Below, one piece after another: positions 35,944 through 44,621 of a stretch of 64,000 bases of DNA. A program made the position numbers and the translations under genes. Numbering within the stretch: position 1 is the first letter of the stretch; every line of letters starts with the position of its first letter. Under the pieces are notes generated by a model. The model had not been told where the DNA came from, did not search any database, and worked only from the letters and a program-made list of their open reading frames with translations. This DNA comes from Halomonas lysinitropha (GTDB taxonomy: Bacteria > Pseudomonadota > Gammaproteobacteria > Pseudomonadales > Halomonadaceae): the NCBI RefSeq assembly GCF_902500215.1, contig NZ_CABVOU010000014.1, forward strand, positions 124,001 to 188,000. The letters are read 5' to 3'.

Positions 35944-36861
35944 TTATAGTTGCTTGGCGATTTCCACCAGCGTCTCGAGTTGCTGACGCTCCTCGGAAGT
36001 GGGCATGGTCAGGGGCGCGCGAACGCTACCCGCCGGACGACCGATGATCTCGGCGCCGGCCTTGATCAGGCTGACGGCATACCCTTTCTTCCGATCCCTG
36101 AGGTCCACGAAGGGAATAAAGAAGTCGTTGGTGATCTGCTTCACGACTTCGCTGTTACCCTTGCGCAGTTCCTTGTAGAAGGTCACGGCCATGTCGGGTA
36201 CGAAATTGAACACGGCCGATGAGTAGGTATTGACACCAATGGAGAGATAGGCCTCGGCAAAGATCTCTGCCGTCGGCACGCCGCCGATGTAGACCAGGCG
36301 GTCACCCACGGTCTTGACGATCTTGTTCAGTGCCTGAATATCGCCCTTGCCGTCCTTGAGACCGACCAGGTTGGGGCAGGCCTCGGCCAGAGCCGTCACG
36401 GACCCGGCGTCCAGGATGCCATTGCCACGGTTGTAGTAGATGACGTTGAGCCGGGTCGAAACACAGATCTGGCGGGCGTACTCCACCAGTCCATCCTGGG
36501 GACACTCGGTCAGATAGGGCGGCATCAGCAGGATGCCGTCGGCACCGACCTCCTCAGCCGCCTGTGCGAAAGCCTTGCCGCTCTCGACGCTCAGCCCGGC
36601 GCTGGCGATCACCGGCAGCTTGCCGTCTACCGTCTCCACGGCGACCCGCACCACATCGCGAAATTCGTCGAGTGTCAGGTTGAAGAACTCACCGGTACCA
36701 CCGGCCACGAATACGGCCGAGATGTCGTGGCTGATGAACCATTCCAGCCGCTTGCGATAGCTCTCGGCATCGAAACGGCCTTCCTGGTCGAAGTCCGTGA
36801 TGGGAAACGACAGCAGACCATCGCCGATGGCTTGCACCACTTCTTCTCTGGAAAACTTCAC
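35944..36861 (-). CDS. kdgD: 5-Keto-4-deoxyglucarate dehydratase KdgD
   Basis: A 305-residue DapA-like barrel enzyme that decarboxylates and dehydrates 5-keto-4-deoxyglucarate to 2,5-dioxopentanoate. FPITDF near residue 20, VAGGTGEFFNLTLDEFRDVV, the Tyr pair in NVIYYNRGNGI and the Schiff-base Lys in NLVGLKDGKGD are all present. GTG at 36861 is the start, with GAGGA seven bases upstream. It is the first gene of a leftward set kdgD-tctC-tctB-tctA-gudD that covers uptake and the first two steps of glucarate degradation. Confidence 0.93.
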   Translation of the reverse strand: MKFSREEVVQAIGDGLLSFPITDFDQEGRFDAESYRKRLEWFISHDISAVFVAGGTGEFFNLTLDEFRDVVRVAVETVDGKLPVIASAGLSVESGKAFAQAAEEVGADGILLMPPYLTECPQDGLVEYARQICVSTRLNVIYYNRGNGILDAGSVTALAEACPNLVGLKDGKGDIQALNKIVKTVGDRLVYIGGVPTAEIFAEAYLSIGVNTYSSAVFNFVPDMAVTFYKELRKGNSEVVKQITNDFFIPFVDLRDRKKGYAVSLIKAGAEIIGRPAGSVRAPLTMPTSEERQQLETLVEIAKQL

Positions 36862-36929
36862 GCAACCGTCCTCATGCTTACCGGGGCCAGGGACTCCCCG
36901 ACCGCCTCGGGGGTAACGACAACAGCGTT

Positions 36930-36949
36930 GTTGTCATACATCATACAAC
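36930..36949. promoter_or_regulatory. Inverted repeat GTTGT-N10-ACAAC upstream of kdgD
   Basis: A perfect 5-bp inverted repeat with ATAC half-steps inside, 69-88 bp before the kdgD start. It contains a GT-N3-AC core (36933-36939), as does the repeat upstream of the nearby GntR gene, so the same regulator may act here. Confidence 0.4.
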
Positions 36950-37221
36950 TCGTAAGCTAATCGCTCGAATCCGGCTCAGCAAGGGCGACTGATCAAATTG
37001 CGACCAAAGTTTAAGAGCAGGGAGGTTGAGCCAAGGCTAGAGAGCAGGGGGCCTGTCTCTGGCGGCCGGCAACGCGCACGACACTCAAGACCCGCCATGC
37101 TATGTCGCCCAGCGAGACGGACACGAGTGACACAGCGTGTCTACCAGGTGAGGGAGCATAAAAAGGGCCGCGAGACCGATTTCTCATCCAGATTGACGCG
37201 CTACACCCACGGCTTGATAGG
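36950..37221. other. Gene-free stretch between kdgD promoter and tRNA-Arg
   Basis: No frame with a credible start or protein pattern. Its right edge meets the intron relic and the tRNA terminator described separately. Part of it may be further degraded intron sequence, but I could not align it. Confidence 0.4.
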
Positions 37222-37257
37222 GGCCAGTCAGACCGCTGTGCGCCATGTTTGGCGCAC
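37222..37257 (-). mobile_element. Relic of a group II intron 5' end
   Basis: Read leftward from 37257, the sequence starts GTGCGCCA, continues CATGGCGC, CAGCG and CTGACTGGCC, and follows the first ~38 bases of the intron at 46929 with about seven differences. It begins directly after the T run of the tRNA-Arg terminator, the position class C introns favour. No reverse transcriptase or intron 3' end follows, so it is truncated. Confidence 0.6.
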
Positions 37258-37260
37258 TAA

Positions 37261-37294
37261 GAGAAAAGGGCCTACGAGATTATCGTAAGCCCTT
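37261..37294 (-). terminator. Terminator of tRNA-Arg
   Basis: Leftward stem GGGCTTACGA / TCGTAGGCCC with a 5-base loop followed by TTTTCTC. It lies just after the tRNA 3' end. Confidence 0.85.
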
Positions 37295-37301
37295 GAATTC
37301 G

Positions 37302-37378
37302 TGGTGCGCCCGGCAGGATTCGAACCTGCGACCCTCGGCTTCGGAGGCCGATACTCTATCCAGCTGAGCTACGGGCGC
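37302..37378 (-). tRNA. tRNA-Arg (anticodon CCG)
   Basis: A 77-nt cloverleaf on the minus strand, including an encoded CCA. The acceptor stem pairs GCGCCCG with CGGGCGC, the D arm is TAGCTCAGCTGGATAGAG, the anticodon loop is CTCCGAA (anticodon CCG, reading CGG), and the T arm is AGGTTCGAATCCT. It stands alone and is followed by its own terminator. Confidence 0.97.
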
Positions 37379-37599
37379 ACATGCCAGGCGTTGGGTGCCA
37401 GGCGGTCGACATCGTACCCGCCAGCCCTGCTGCTGTCTAGCAGCCATCACGCTCGCCCCGGCCGTGGTATGAACCGGGACATTTTCCAGGCGTTGGTGAT
37501 GCCGGTATACTGCGAGCAGTTAGTGCGCGCCATGGTGTCCACCGACTGACGTGATGCCGAGCGTGATTCCGATGACAGGACCGTCGAGAGGTGGTGAGA

Positions 37600-38442
37600 G
37601 TGAAATCCAGCAAGCTGATAATGGGGTGTCTGGCCACCCTGGGCCTGACCGCAGGTAGCGCCGTTGCACAGGACGACGCGCAACGTGAGGCCATCGCGGA
37701 ACGCCTGAAGCCGGTCGGGGAACTCTGTCTGCAAGGCGAGGACTGTGGCACCGCCATGGCATCCAGCAACGGTGGCGATGACACCACGAGTGATGGCGGC
37801 AGCGTGGATGGCGAAAGCGTCTATAACAACGTTTGCATGGCCTGCCACGAAACGGGTGCCGCCGGGGCCCCCGTACGCGGCGACGAGGCCGCCTGGAGCG
37901 AGCGTACCGGCAAGGGCTTCGAGACCCTGCTGAGCCATTCCATCAACGGCTTCAACGCCATGCCGGCCAAGGGTGGCAACCCCAACCTCTCCGATGCAGA
38001 GGTAGAAGCGGCAACCGCCTATCTGGTTGAACCGGTAATGGACGTCCCGGAACAGGGTGGCGATGAGGCACCGGCCGAGGAAGCGACTTCCGCCGAAGAA
38101 GACACGGCCTCGGGCGAAGAGGACACTGCTGCTTCGGGCGAAGAACAAGCCACCGACTCCAGTGAGGAAGCCGCTTCCGGCGACGAACCGTCACATGCCG
38201 GCATCGATGGCGAGGCGATCTACAACCAGGTGTGCATGGCCTGCCACGAGACCGGCGCTGCTGGCGCCCCGGTTCGTAGCAATGCCGATCAGTGGACGGA
38301 CCGCATGTCCAAGGGCATGGAGACTCTCTATGACCACTCGATCAACGGCTTCAACGCCATGCCGGCCAAGGGTGGAAACCCCAACCTCTCCGATGACGAG
38401 GTGAAGGCCGCCACCGACTACCTGGTTGAGCCGGTGCAGTAA
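37600..38442 (+). CDS. Tandem two-haem c5-type cytochrome
   Basis: About 280 residues. A signal peptide (cut after VAQ, residue ~23) is followed by two near-identical cytochrome c5 domains, each with haem site CMACHETGAAGAPVR (Cys79-His83 and Cys212-His216) and the Met-ligand loop HSINGFNAMPAKGGNPNLSD. A flexible linker rich in Glu, Ala, Ser and Thr joins them (residues ~150-195). It is a periplasmic, soluble electron carrier, like the dihaem c5 proteins that feed terminal oxidases. GTG at 37600 is chosen because GAGAGG lies nine bases before it; GTG codons at 37591 and 37594 are possible. It is followed by a GC-rich hairpin. Confidence 0.9.
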   Translation: MKSSKLIMGCLATLGLTAGSAVAQDDAQREAIAERLKPVGELCLQGEDCGTAMASSNGGDDTTSDGGSVDGESVYNNVCMACHETGAAGAPVRGDEAAWSERTGKGFETLLSHSINGFNAMPAKGGNPNLSDAEVEAATAYLVEPVMDVPEQGGDEAPAEEATSAEEDTASGEEDTAASGEEQATDSSEEAASGDEPSHAGIDGEAIYNQVCMACHETGAAGAPVRSNADQWTDRMSKGMETLYDHSINGFNAMPAKGGNPNLSDDEVKAATDYLVEPVQ

Positions 38443-38464
38443 GTTCCCGCCAGCGGGAAAGGGT

Positions 38465-38488
38465 GCGGGGCGCCTCAGGGCGCCCCGC
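38465..38488. terminator. GC-rich hairpin between cytochrome gene and rep
   Basis: Perfect 10-bp stem GCGGGGCGCC / GGCGCCCCGC with a 4-base loop, between two converging genes. No strong T run follows, but position and stability suggest it ends both transcripts. Confidence 0.7.
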
Positions 38489-38509
38489 TTGCGTCTGGGC
38501 AGGAAACGC

Positions 38510-40576
38510 TCAGCCGAGCAAAGACCGCAGCCCGGCGATAGCATCCTGCCCACGCGCCTGCTTTTTCTCGGGGTCTTCGCGATCCGCGCGCCCCTCCCAC
38601 TCCAGATCCCTCTCTGGCAGCTCGTCGAGAAAGCGACTCGGCGTGCAGTCCATCAATTCGCCATAGGTCTTGCGCTGGCGTGCCAGTGTAAGGGTCAGGG
38701 TGCGTCGCGCCCGGGTGATGCCCACATAGGCCAGGCGACGCTCCTCCTCCACCGTGCCCGCTTCGATGGCGTTGCGATGGGGCAACAGCTCTTCCTCCAG
38801 GCCCATCAGGTAAACGTGGGGAAACTCCAATCCCTTGGAGGCGTGCATGGTCAGCAGCTGGACCCGGTCGGAGTCATCCTCCTCGGCCTGCTGCTCGAGA
38901 ATGTCGCGCAGTACCAACCGGGAGATGGCCGACTCCACGTCATCAGTCTCGGTCTCCGTGCTTGCCGTGTCCTCGGGATCACGGTTCATGGACTTCTCCA
39001 GCTGGTCGACCAGTACCCAGACGTTGGCCATGCGCCGCTCGGCGATGGTTGGCGCGCTGGCGTTCTGGTAGAGCCAGGCCTCGTAGTCCATCTCGTGCAA
39101 CATGCCGCGGATGGCTTCGATGGCGTCGCCCTCGTCCATGCGCCGCCGAACGCCATCGATGAAGTGGGTAAACCTCCCCAACCTCTCGACGGCTTTGACC
39201 GACAGCTGCTGCTCCAGGCCCAGCTCGTGGCAGGCGGCGAATAGCGAGATGCCGCGCCCGGTTGCCGGGTCGTTGGCGTAGTTGGCGAGCTTCTCCAGGG
39301 TGCCGGGGCCGATCTCGCGGCGCGGCACATTGACGATGCGCAGGAAGGCATTATCGTCCGCCGGGTTGATCAGCAGCCGCAGGTAGGCCATGGCATCCTT
39401 GATCTCGTTGCGCGAGAAGAAGGAGGTGCCCCCGGAGAGCTTGTAGGGAATCTGGTAGTGCTGCAGCTTGAGCTCCAGCAGCCGGGCCTGGAAATTGCCG
39501 CGATAGAGCACCGCAAAATCGCGCCATTCGGCCCTCTCCTTGATGCGCCGAGTCAGGATTTCGCTGGCCACGCGCTCGGCCTCGGCCTCCTCGTGGCGAT
39601 TGACCACCACGCGAATCGCCGCGCCCTCGCCCATCTCCGACCACAGGGTCTTGTCGTAGACGTGGGGATTGTGACTGATCAGTGCATTGGCGGTGCGCAG
39701 GATGGTACCGGTGGAGCGGTAGTTCTGCTCCAGCTTGATCACCTTGAGGCGCGGAAAGTCCTCGCCCAGGGTCACCAGGTTCTCGGGGCGCGCCCCGCGC
39801 CAGGCATAGATCGACTGGTCGTCGTCGCCCACCACGGTGAAAGTCGACCGCTCCCCCATCAGCAGCCGGACCAGCAGATATTGACTGATGTTGGTGTCCT
39901 GGTACTCGTCCACCAGCATGTAGTGGATCTTGCGCCGCCAGCGGGCCAGCGCCTCGGAATCGTCGCGCAGCAGTACCACCGGCAGCAGAATCAGGTCGTC
40001 GAAGTCCACGGCGTTGTAGGCCTTGAGGTGGCGCACATAGGCTTCGTAGACCCGAGCGGCGTACTGCTCGTCGTCGTCCGCGGCATGCGAGAGGGCCTGA
40101 CCGGGCAGCACCAGGTCATTCTTCCACTGAGAGATCTGGTGCTGCACGGCGTTGATCTGGTCCGCATCGACCTGGGCGTCCTTGTTCATCAGGTCGCGGA
40201 GCAGCGCCTTGGCATCCTCCGGATCGAACAGTGAGAAGCCCGGCCGGTAGCCCAGCACCTTGAGCTCGCTACGGATGATATTGAGCCCCAGGGTGTGAAA
40301 GGTGGAGACGGTCAACCCGTGTCCTTCCTTGCCCTTGAGCATGCTCCCCACGCGCTCCTTCATCTCCCGGGCCGCCTTGTTGGTGAAGGTCACCGCGGCA
40401 ATGCGCCGAGCACTCATGCCGCACTCCTGCACCAGGTAGGCGATCTTGGTGGTGATCACGCTGGTCTTGCCGGAACCCGCACCGGCCAGCACCAGGCAGG
40501 GGCCGTCGATGTAGCGCACCGCCTCCTGCTGGCGGGGGTTGAGCCCGGCGAGCCGGCTGGCGATAGTCGGTGACAT
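38510..40576 (-). CDS. rep: ATP-dependent DNA helicase Rep
   Basis: A 688-residue superfamily 1A 3'-5' helicase that helps replication forks past bound proteins. Walker A is AGAGSGKT (residues 31-38), motif II is LVDEYQDTN, motif III VVGDDDQSIYAWRGA, motif IV EQNYRST, motif V LLTMHASKGLEFPHVYLMGLEE and motif VI YVGITRARRTL. N-terminal LNPRQQEAVRYIDGPCLVLAGAG distinguishes Rep from UvrD. It overlaps the trmL stop by one base and should be cotranscribed with it. Confidence 0.95.
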   Translation of the reverse strand: MSPTIASRLAGLNPRQQEAVRYIDGPCLVLAGAGSGKTSVITTKIAYLVQECGMSARRIAAVTFTNKAAREMKERVGSMLKGKEGHGLTVSTFHTLGLNIIRSELKVLGYRPGFSLFDPEDAKALLRDLMNKDAQVDADQINAVQHQISQWKNDLVLPGQALSHAADDDEQYAARVYEAYVRHLKAYNAVDFDDLILLPVVLLRDDSEALARWRRKIHYMLVDEYQDTNISQYLLVRLLMGERSTFTVVGDDDQSIYAWRGARPENLVTLGEDFPRLKVIKLEQNYRSTGTILRTANALISHNPHVYDKTLWSEMGEGAAIRVVVNRHEEAEAERVASEILTRRIKERAEWRDFAVLYRGNFQARLLELKLQHYQIPYKLSGGTSFFSRNEIKDAMAYLRLLINPADDNAFLRIVNVPRREIGPGTLEKLANYANDPATGRGISLFAACHELGLEQQLSVKAVERLGRFTHFIDGVRRRMDEGDAIEAIRGMLHEMDYEAWLYQNASAPTIAERRMANVWVLVDQLEKSMNRDPEDTASTETETDDVESAISRLVLRDILEQQAEEDDSDRVQLLTMHASKGLEFPHVYLMGLEEELLPHRNAIEAGTVEEERRLAYVGITRARRTLTLTLARQRKTYGELMDCTPSRFLDELPERDLEWEGRADREDPEKKQARGQDAIAGLRSLLG

Positions 40577-41094
40577 CAGCGGTTCCTCGCAGACTCGGGG
40601 GCGTCGCGCGACGGAAGGTCGGCCCCCGGGAGGCCGGCGCCTACGAAGCCCAGCTGGCGCCAGGCCTCGAAGACCACCGCCGCGCAGGCGTTGGAGAGGT
40701 TCAGGCTGCGGCTCTCCGCCAACATGGGAATGCGCAGGCGTCGCGATTCGGGCAGGGCATCGAGCATCGCCTGGGGCAGGCCGCGAGTCTCGGGGCCGAA
40801 CACCAGGGCATCACCCTCGCGGTAGGCGGGTTCATGATAGCCGGTGCGCCCGCGGGTCGAGACGGCGAAGACCCGCTCGGGGGCCACGGCCGCCTGGAAG
40901 GCCGCCCAGTCGGCATGGACCCGGACTCGCGCCCACTCGTGGTAGTCGAGCCCTGCGCGGCGCAGGCGCTTGTCGTCCAGCACGAAGCCCAGCGGTTCGA
41001 TCAGGTGCAGGCGAAAGCCGGTGTTCGCGCAGAGGCGGATCAGGTTGCCGGTGTTGGGGGGAATTTCGGGCTGATAGAGCACCACGTCGAGCAT
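40576..41094 (-). CDS. trmL: tRNA (cytidine/uridine-2'-O-)-methyltransferase TrmL
   Basis: A 172-residue SPOUT-class enzyme that 2'-O-methylates the wobble base 34 of leucine tRNAs. The deep-knot motifs are in order: [40 protein letters not shown] and [26 protein letters not shown]. The ATG at 41094 follows AGGAGTCGTTG. It lies between pyrE and rep on the same strand. Confidence 0.95.
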   Translation of the reverse strand: MLDVVLYQPEIPPNTGNLIRLCANTGFRLHLIEPLGFVLDDKRLRRAGLDYHEWARVRVHADWAAFQAAVAPERVFAVSTRGRTGYHEPAYREGDALVFGPETRGLPQAMLDALPESRRLRIPMLAESRSLNLSNACAAVVFEAWRQLGFVGAGLPGADLPSRDAPESARNR

Positions 41095-41127
41095 CAACGA
41101 CTCCTGATATGAAAGGCCCGTAACGCA

Positions 41128-41151
41128 CTCGGGCCCCGTGCGGGGCCCGAG
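41128..41151. terminator. Hairpin terminator between pyrE and trmL
   Basis: Perfect stem CTCGGGCCCC / GGGGCCCGAG with a GTGC loop, 39 bp after the pyrE stop. Very stable but with only a weak T run, so read-through into trmL-rep is possible. Confidence 0.7.
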
Positions 41152-41189
41152 GGACGATCGGCAAGCACCGGCAGCGCGCCACGTGACGC

Positions 41190-41888
41190 TCAGTCGCCTG
41201 CCACCCCATAGTGGGCGCGGTAGGTGCGGATCGCCTCGGCATGAGGCTGCATCGCCTCACCGGCGTGCGCTTCGAGGTACTCGAGCACCAGGTCCAGGGT
41301 CACGATGCTGACCACCGGCATGTCATAGGCGGCCTCGACCTCCTGGATGGCACTTTGACGCTTGGTTCTACCCTCGGCCTGCCCGCACTCCTGGCGATCC
41401 AGGGCGATCAGCACACCGGCCGCCCGGGCACCCGCGCCCTCGATCAGACCCATCACCTCGCGAATGGCGGTGCCGGCGGTGATCACGTCGTCGATGATCA
41501 GGACCCGCCCCTCGAGTGCGGCACCGACGATGTTGCCCCCCTCGCCGTGGTCCTTGGCCTCCTTGCGGTTGAAGGCATAGGGCAGGTCACGATCGTGGTG
41601 GTCGGCCAGCGCCACGGCGGTGGTGGCCGCCAGCGGGATGCCCTTGTAGGCCGGACCGAACAGTACGTCGATCTCGAGGCCACTGGCCTGGATGGCCCGG
41701 GCATAGAAACGCCCCAGTCGCGCCAGGGCGCCACCGCTACGGAACAGGCCGGCGTTGAAGAAGTAAGGGCTGACCCGGCCGGACTTCAGGGTGAATTCGC
41801 CGAAGCTCAACACGCCCTGTTCGATGGCGAACTCGATGAACTCCCGCTGGTAGTCTTGCATGCGCTGTGCGCCCGGCTGGTCCGCCAC
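41190..41888 (-). CDS. pyrE: Orotate phosphoribosyltransferase PyrE
   Basis: A 232-residue enzyme of pyrimidine synthesis that makes orotidine monophosphate from orotate and PRPP. The PRPP-binding motif is [31 protein letters not shown] and [12 protein letters not shown] are the orotate-site blocks and [11 protein letters not shown] is the flexible catalytic loop. GTG at 41888 is preferred over the ATG at 41861 because GAGGAG lies five bases upstream. It is divergent from crc, an arrangement also known in Pseudomonas. Confidence 0.96.
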   Translation of the reverse strand: MADQPGAQRMQDYQREFIEFAIEQGVLSFGEFTLKSGRVSPYFFNAGLFRSGGALARLGRFYARAIQASGLEIDVLFGPAYKGIPLAATTAVALADHHDRDLPYAFNRKEAKDHGEGGNIVGAALEGRVLIIDDVITAGTAIREVMGLIEGAGARAAGVLIALDRQECGQAEGRTKRQSAIQEVEAAYDMPVVSIVTLDLVLEYLEAHAGEAMQPHAEAIRTYRAHYGVAGD

Positions 41889-42021
41889 AGAGCCTCCTCT
41901 TCACGGTCAAGGACCCAGTATTTCTCGATCAAGGGCCAATATCACGTCTATCGACCGGGGCCATTTACCCAAACGTCGAAACGTCGGGTATCATACACGC
42001 GCGACGCAAAAGGGACCATGT

Positions 42022-42789
42022 ATGAAAATCGCCACCATCAATGTCAACGGCATCCGCGAAGCCGTCGGTCGAGGCTTCCTCGACTGGCTCGCCGGCCAGG
42101 ACGCCGATGTCGTCTGCGTGCAGAACCTCAAGGCCAAGAGCTTCGAGCTGGACGACAGCATCCTCTATCCGGAAGGCTACGAGGGCTACTTCCTCGATGC
42201 CGAGCAGGACGGCTTCTCTGGGGTCGGCCTCTACTGCCGCAAGATCCCCAAGGCGATCATGTACGGCCTGGGATTTCCCCAGTGCGATCACGAGGCACGT
42301 TTCCTGCAGGCCGACTATGACCGCTTCAGCGTCGCCAGCTTCCTGATGCCCGACGGCAGCGACGTTGCCGCCAAGCAGGCCTTCATGGCTCAGTATCAGG
42401 AGTACCTGTCGAAGATGGCCCGCAAGCGCCGCGAGTACATCATCTGTGGCACCTGGCACATTGCCCACAAGACCCTCGACCTGGAGAACTGGGCCGACAA
42501 CCAGACCACGCCCGGCTTCAAGCCCGAGGAGCGCGCCTGGATGGACCAGGTGTTCGGCCCCACCGGCTTCATCGACACCTTCCGCGAGATCAACCGCGAC
42601 GCCGGCGAGTACACCTGGTGGCCCAAACTCGACCAGGAGGTGCCGCGTTCCCGCCAGGAAGGCTGGCGCATCGACTATCAGGTCGTGGGCCCCGAGTTCC
42701 GCCGCCATGTGGTGGATGCCTGGATCGACTACGATGCCACCTTCTCGGAGTTTGCCCCGCTGATCGTCGAGTATGACCTGACGCTCTGA
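42022..42789 (+). CDS. crc: Crc-like catabolite repression control protein (inactive exonuclease III fold)
   Basis: A 255-residue member of the exonuclease III/endonuclease fold, beginning MKIATINVNGIREAVGRG. Catalytic positions are replaced: Asn35 (VCVQNLKAK) for the metal-binding Glu, Thr144 and His146 (CGTWHIAHK) for Asp and Asn of GDxN, and Glu243-Phe244 for the terminal Asp-His pair. The same losses define Pseudomonas Crc, which does not cut DNA and acts with Hfq in translational carbon catabolite repression. The location between pyrE and rph equals the Pseudomonas crc locus. I therefore call Crc rather than xthA. Hfq partnership is inferred from the family. Confidence 0.85.
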   Translation: MKIATINVNGIREAVGRGFLDWLAGQDADVVCVQNLKAKSFELDDSILYPEGYEGYFLDAEQDGFSGVGLYCRKIPKAIMYGLGFPQCDHEARFLQADYDRFSVASFLMPDGSDVAAKQAFMAQYQEYLSKMARKRREYIICGTWHIAHKTLDLENWADNQTTPGFKPEERAWMDQVFGPTGFIDTFREINRDAGEYTWWPKLDQEVPRSRQEGWRIDYQVVGPEFRRHVVDAWIDYDATFSEFAPLIVEYDLTL

Positions 42790-42808
42790 GTCCGCTCCCT
42801 TCGTCGCC

Positions 42809-42860
42809 GTTCCGGTCCGCCGGAACGCACCGTGCCGGCCACTTGGGCCGGCGCGGTGCG
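42809..42860. terminator. Convergent terminator between crc and rph
   Basis: Two hairpins in a row: GTTCCGG / CCGGAAC (42809-42826) and a long near-perfect stem CGCACCGTGCCGGCC / GGCCGGCGCGGTGCG (42826-42860). They separate two converging genes. Confidence 0.8.
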
Positions 42861-42879
42861 TTAAGGAGGATACGCAGGA

Positions 42880-43617
42880 TCAGCGAGGGATGCCCAACGC
42901 CTCGCGCTGGTGCTCGAACAGCTCGTAGCCGGCCTTCTCGGCCAGGTCGAGCATGGCGTCAAGCTGGGCTCGGCTGAAGGTGCCGGCTTCGGCGGTGCCC
43001 TGCACCTCGATCAGTCCACCCCCCTCGGCCATCACCACGTTCATGTCGGTATCGGCGCTGGAGTCCTCGGGGTAGTCCAGGTCGACGACCGGCAACCCCT
43101 TGAACAGCCCCACCGAGACCGAACTCACCAGCTGGTAGAAGGGATCGCCCTTGATCAGCTTCTCGCGCTGCAGGTGGCGGATGGCATCGATCAGCGCCAC
43201 GCAGCCGCCAGTGATGGAGGCGGTGCGGGTGCCGCCATCGGCCTGGATGACGTCGCAGTCCACGGTGATGGTGAACTCGCCAAGCTTCTTGAGGTTCACC
43301 GCCGCTCGCAGCGAGCGACCGATCAGCCGCTGGATCTCCAGGGTGCGGCCGCCCTGCTTGCCGCGGGTGGCCTCGCGGCTGCCGCGGGTGTGGGTGGCCC
43401 GGGGCAGCATGCCGTACTCGGCGGTCACCCAGCCCTGCTTCTTGCCGCGCAGCCAGCGGGGCACGCCAACCTCGACGCTGGCGTTGCACAGCACCTTGGT
43501 ATCGCCGAACTCCACCAGCACCGAGCCCTCGGCATGGCGGGTATAGTCGCGGGTGAGACGAATCTCGCGGGACTGGTCGGGGGCGCGTCCGCTGGGACGC
43601 CGGATCTCCGAAGACAT
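42880..43617 (-). CDS. rph: Ribonuclease PH
   Basis: A 245-residue phosphate-dependent 3'-5' exoribonuclease that trims tRNA 3' ends. Family blocks are [28 protein letters not shown], the substrate-binding arginines in [27 protein letters not shown], the Asp in [19 protein letters not shown] and [18 protein letters not shown]. The length is near the E. coli reference. It is divergent from yicC with 140 bp between, a common pairing. Confidence 0.97.
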   Translation of the reverse strand: MSSEIRRPSGRAPDQSREIRLTRDYTRHAEGSVLVEFGDTKVLCNASVEVGVPRWLRGKKQGWVTAEYGMLPRATHTRGSREATRGKQGGRTLEIQRLIGRSLRAAVNLKKLGEFTITVDCDVIQADGGTRTASITGGCVALIDAIRHLQREKLIKGDPFYQLVSSVSVGLFKGLPVVDLDYPEDSSADTDMNVVMAEGGGLIEVQGTAEAGTFSRAQLDAMLDLAEKAGYELFEHQREALGIPR

Positions 43618-43757
43618 GGCACCTCTCTTGAATCGGGATGGTGACGGGACGTCACGTGATGGAAGGGGGCCATTCTACACGCTCTGATCTACACGGTCTG
43701 GGCGGGGAATCGGTTACACTGCCGGCCCAGAGAGATCACGGCGCAACGGGAGGCACC

Positions 43758-44621
43758 ATGGCCCACAGCATGACCGCCTTTTCACGCCAGGATAGCGACA
43801 CCGCGGCCGGCAGCCTGCAGATCGAGCTGCGCTCGGTGAATCAGCGCTACCTCGAACCCCACTTCCGCCTGCCGGAGGCGCTGCGCGACCTGGAGCCGAT
43901 GTTCCGCGAGGCCCTGCGCAATCGCCTGGCCCGGGGCAAGGTCGAATGCACGCTGCGCTTCGAGCCCACCGGCAACGAGGCGGCACTGAGCGTCGACCGT
44001 CGACGCCTTGCCGCGCTGGCCACGGCCCTGGGGGAGGTCCGCGAAAGCGTGCCGGAGGCCACCATGCCCGATGCCCTGAGCCTGCTCGACCACCCCGGCG
44101 TGCTGGACCGTCGAGGTCCCGACATGGCGGCCGTCAAGCAGGAGGCGCTGGCGCTGTTTCAGGCTGCCCTGGACGACCTTGTCGCCGGCCGTGCCCGGGA
44201 GGGCGAGAAGCTCGCTGCACTGATCCGCGAGCGGCTGATCGCAGTGAACGCCCAGGTGGCCGAGGTGCACCGGCTGATGCCGCATATCCTCGAACGCCAG
44301 CGGGTTCAGCTGCTGGAGCGGATGGAAGCGATACGTGCCGAGCTGGAGCCCCAGCGGCTGGAGGCCGAGCTGGTGCTGCTCGCCCAGAAGGCCGACGTCG
44401 ACGAGGAGCTCGACCGCCTGACCACTCACGTCGCCGAGGTGGCGCGCCAGCTCGGCCAACCAGGCCCGGTGGGGCGGCGCCTGGATTTCCTGATGCAGGA
44501 GCTCAACCGCGAGGCCAATACCCTGTCGTCCAAGTCGGTGGTGGCCGCCACCACCCGCTGCGCCGTGGAGCTCAAGGTGCTGATCGAGCAGATGCGCGAG
44601 CAGATCCAGAACATCGAGTGA
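43758..44621 (+). CDS. yicC: YicC family endoribonuclease-like protein
   Basis: A 287-residue protein with the YicC N-terminal pattern SMTAFSRQDSD and SVNQRYLEPHFRLPEALRDLEP, and the DUF1732 C-terminal pattern ADVDEELDRLTTHVAEVARQL, GRRLDFLMQELNREANTLSSKS and VELKVLIEQMREQIQNIE. E. coli YicC takes part in sRNA turnover and has been reported as an endoribonuclease. The ATG at 43758 has a GGGAGG ribosome site. Its stop overlaps a 9-bp direct repeat in the AT-rich region downstream. Confidence 0.93.
   Translation: MAHSMTAFSRQDSDTAAGSLQIELRSVNQRYLEPHFRLPEALRDLEPMFREALRNRLARGKVECTLRFEPTGNEAALSVDRRRLAALATALGEVRESVPEATMPDALSLLDHPGVLDRRGPDMAAVKQEALALFQAALDDLVAGRAREGEKLAALIRERLIAVNAQVAEVHRLMPHILERQRVQLLERMEAIRAELEPQRLEAELVLLAQKADVDEELDRLTTHVAEVARQLGQPGPVGRRLDFLMQELNREANTLSSKSVVAATTRCAVELKVLIEQMREQIQNIE

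Noticed and set aside
38019-38204. Small minus-strand frames rich in Ser/Pro across the cytochrome linker
   Set aside because: They are the antisense of a low-complexity Glu/Ala/Ser linker in a well-supported cytochrome gene.
42018-42020. ATG four bases before the crc start
   Set aside because: It is out of frame and leads nowhere; the ATG at 42022 has proper spacing from AGGGA and starts the conserved fold.
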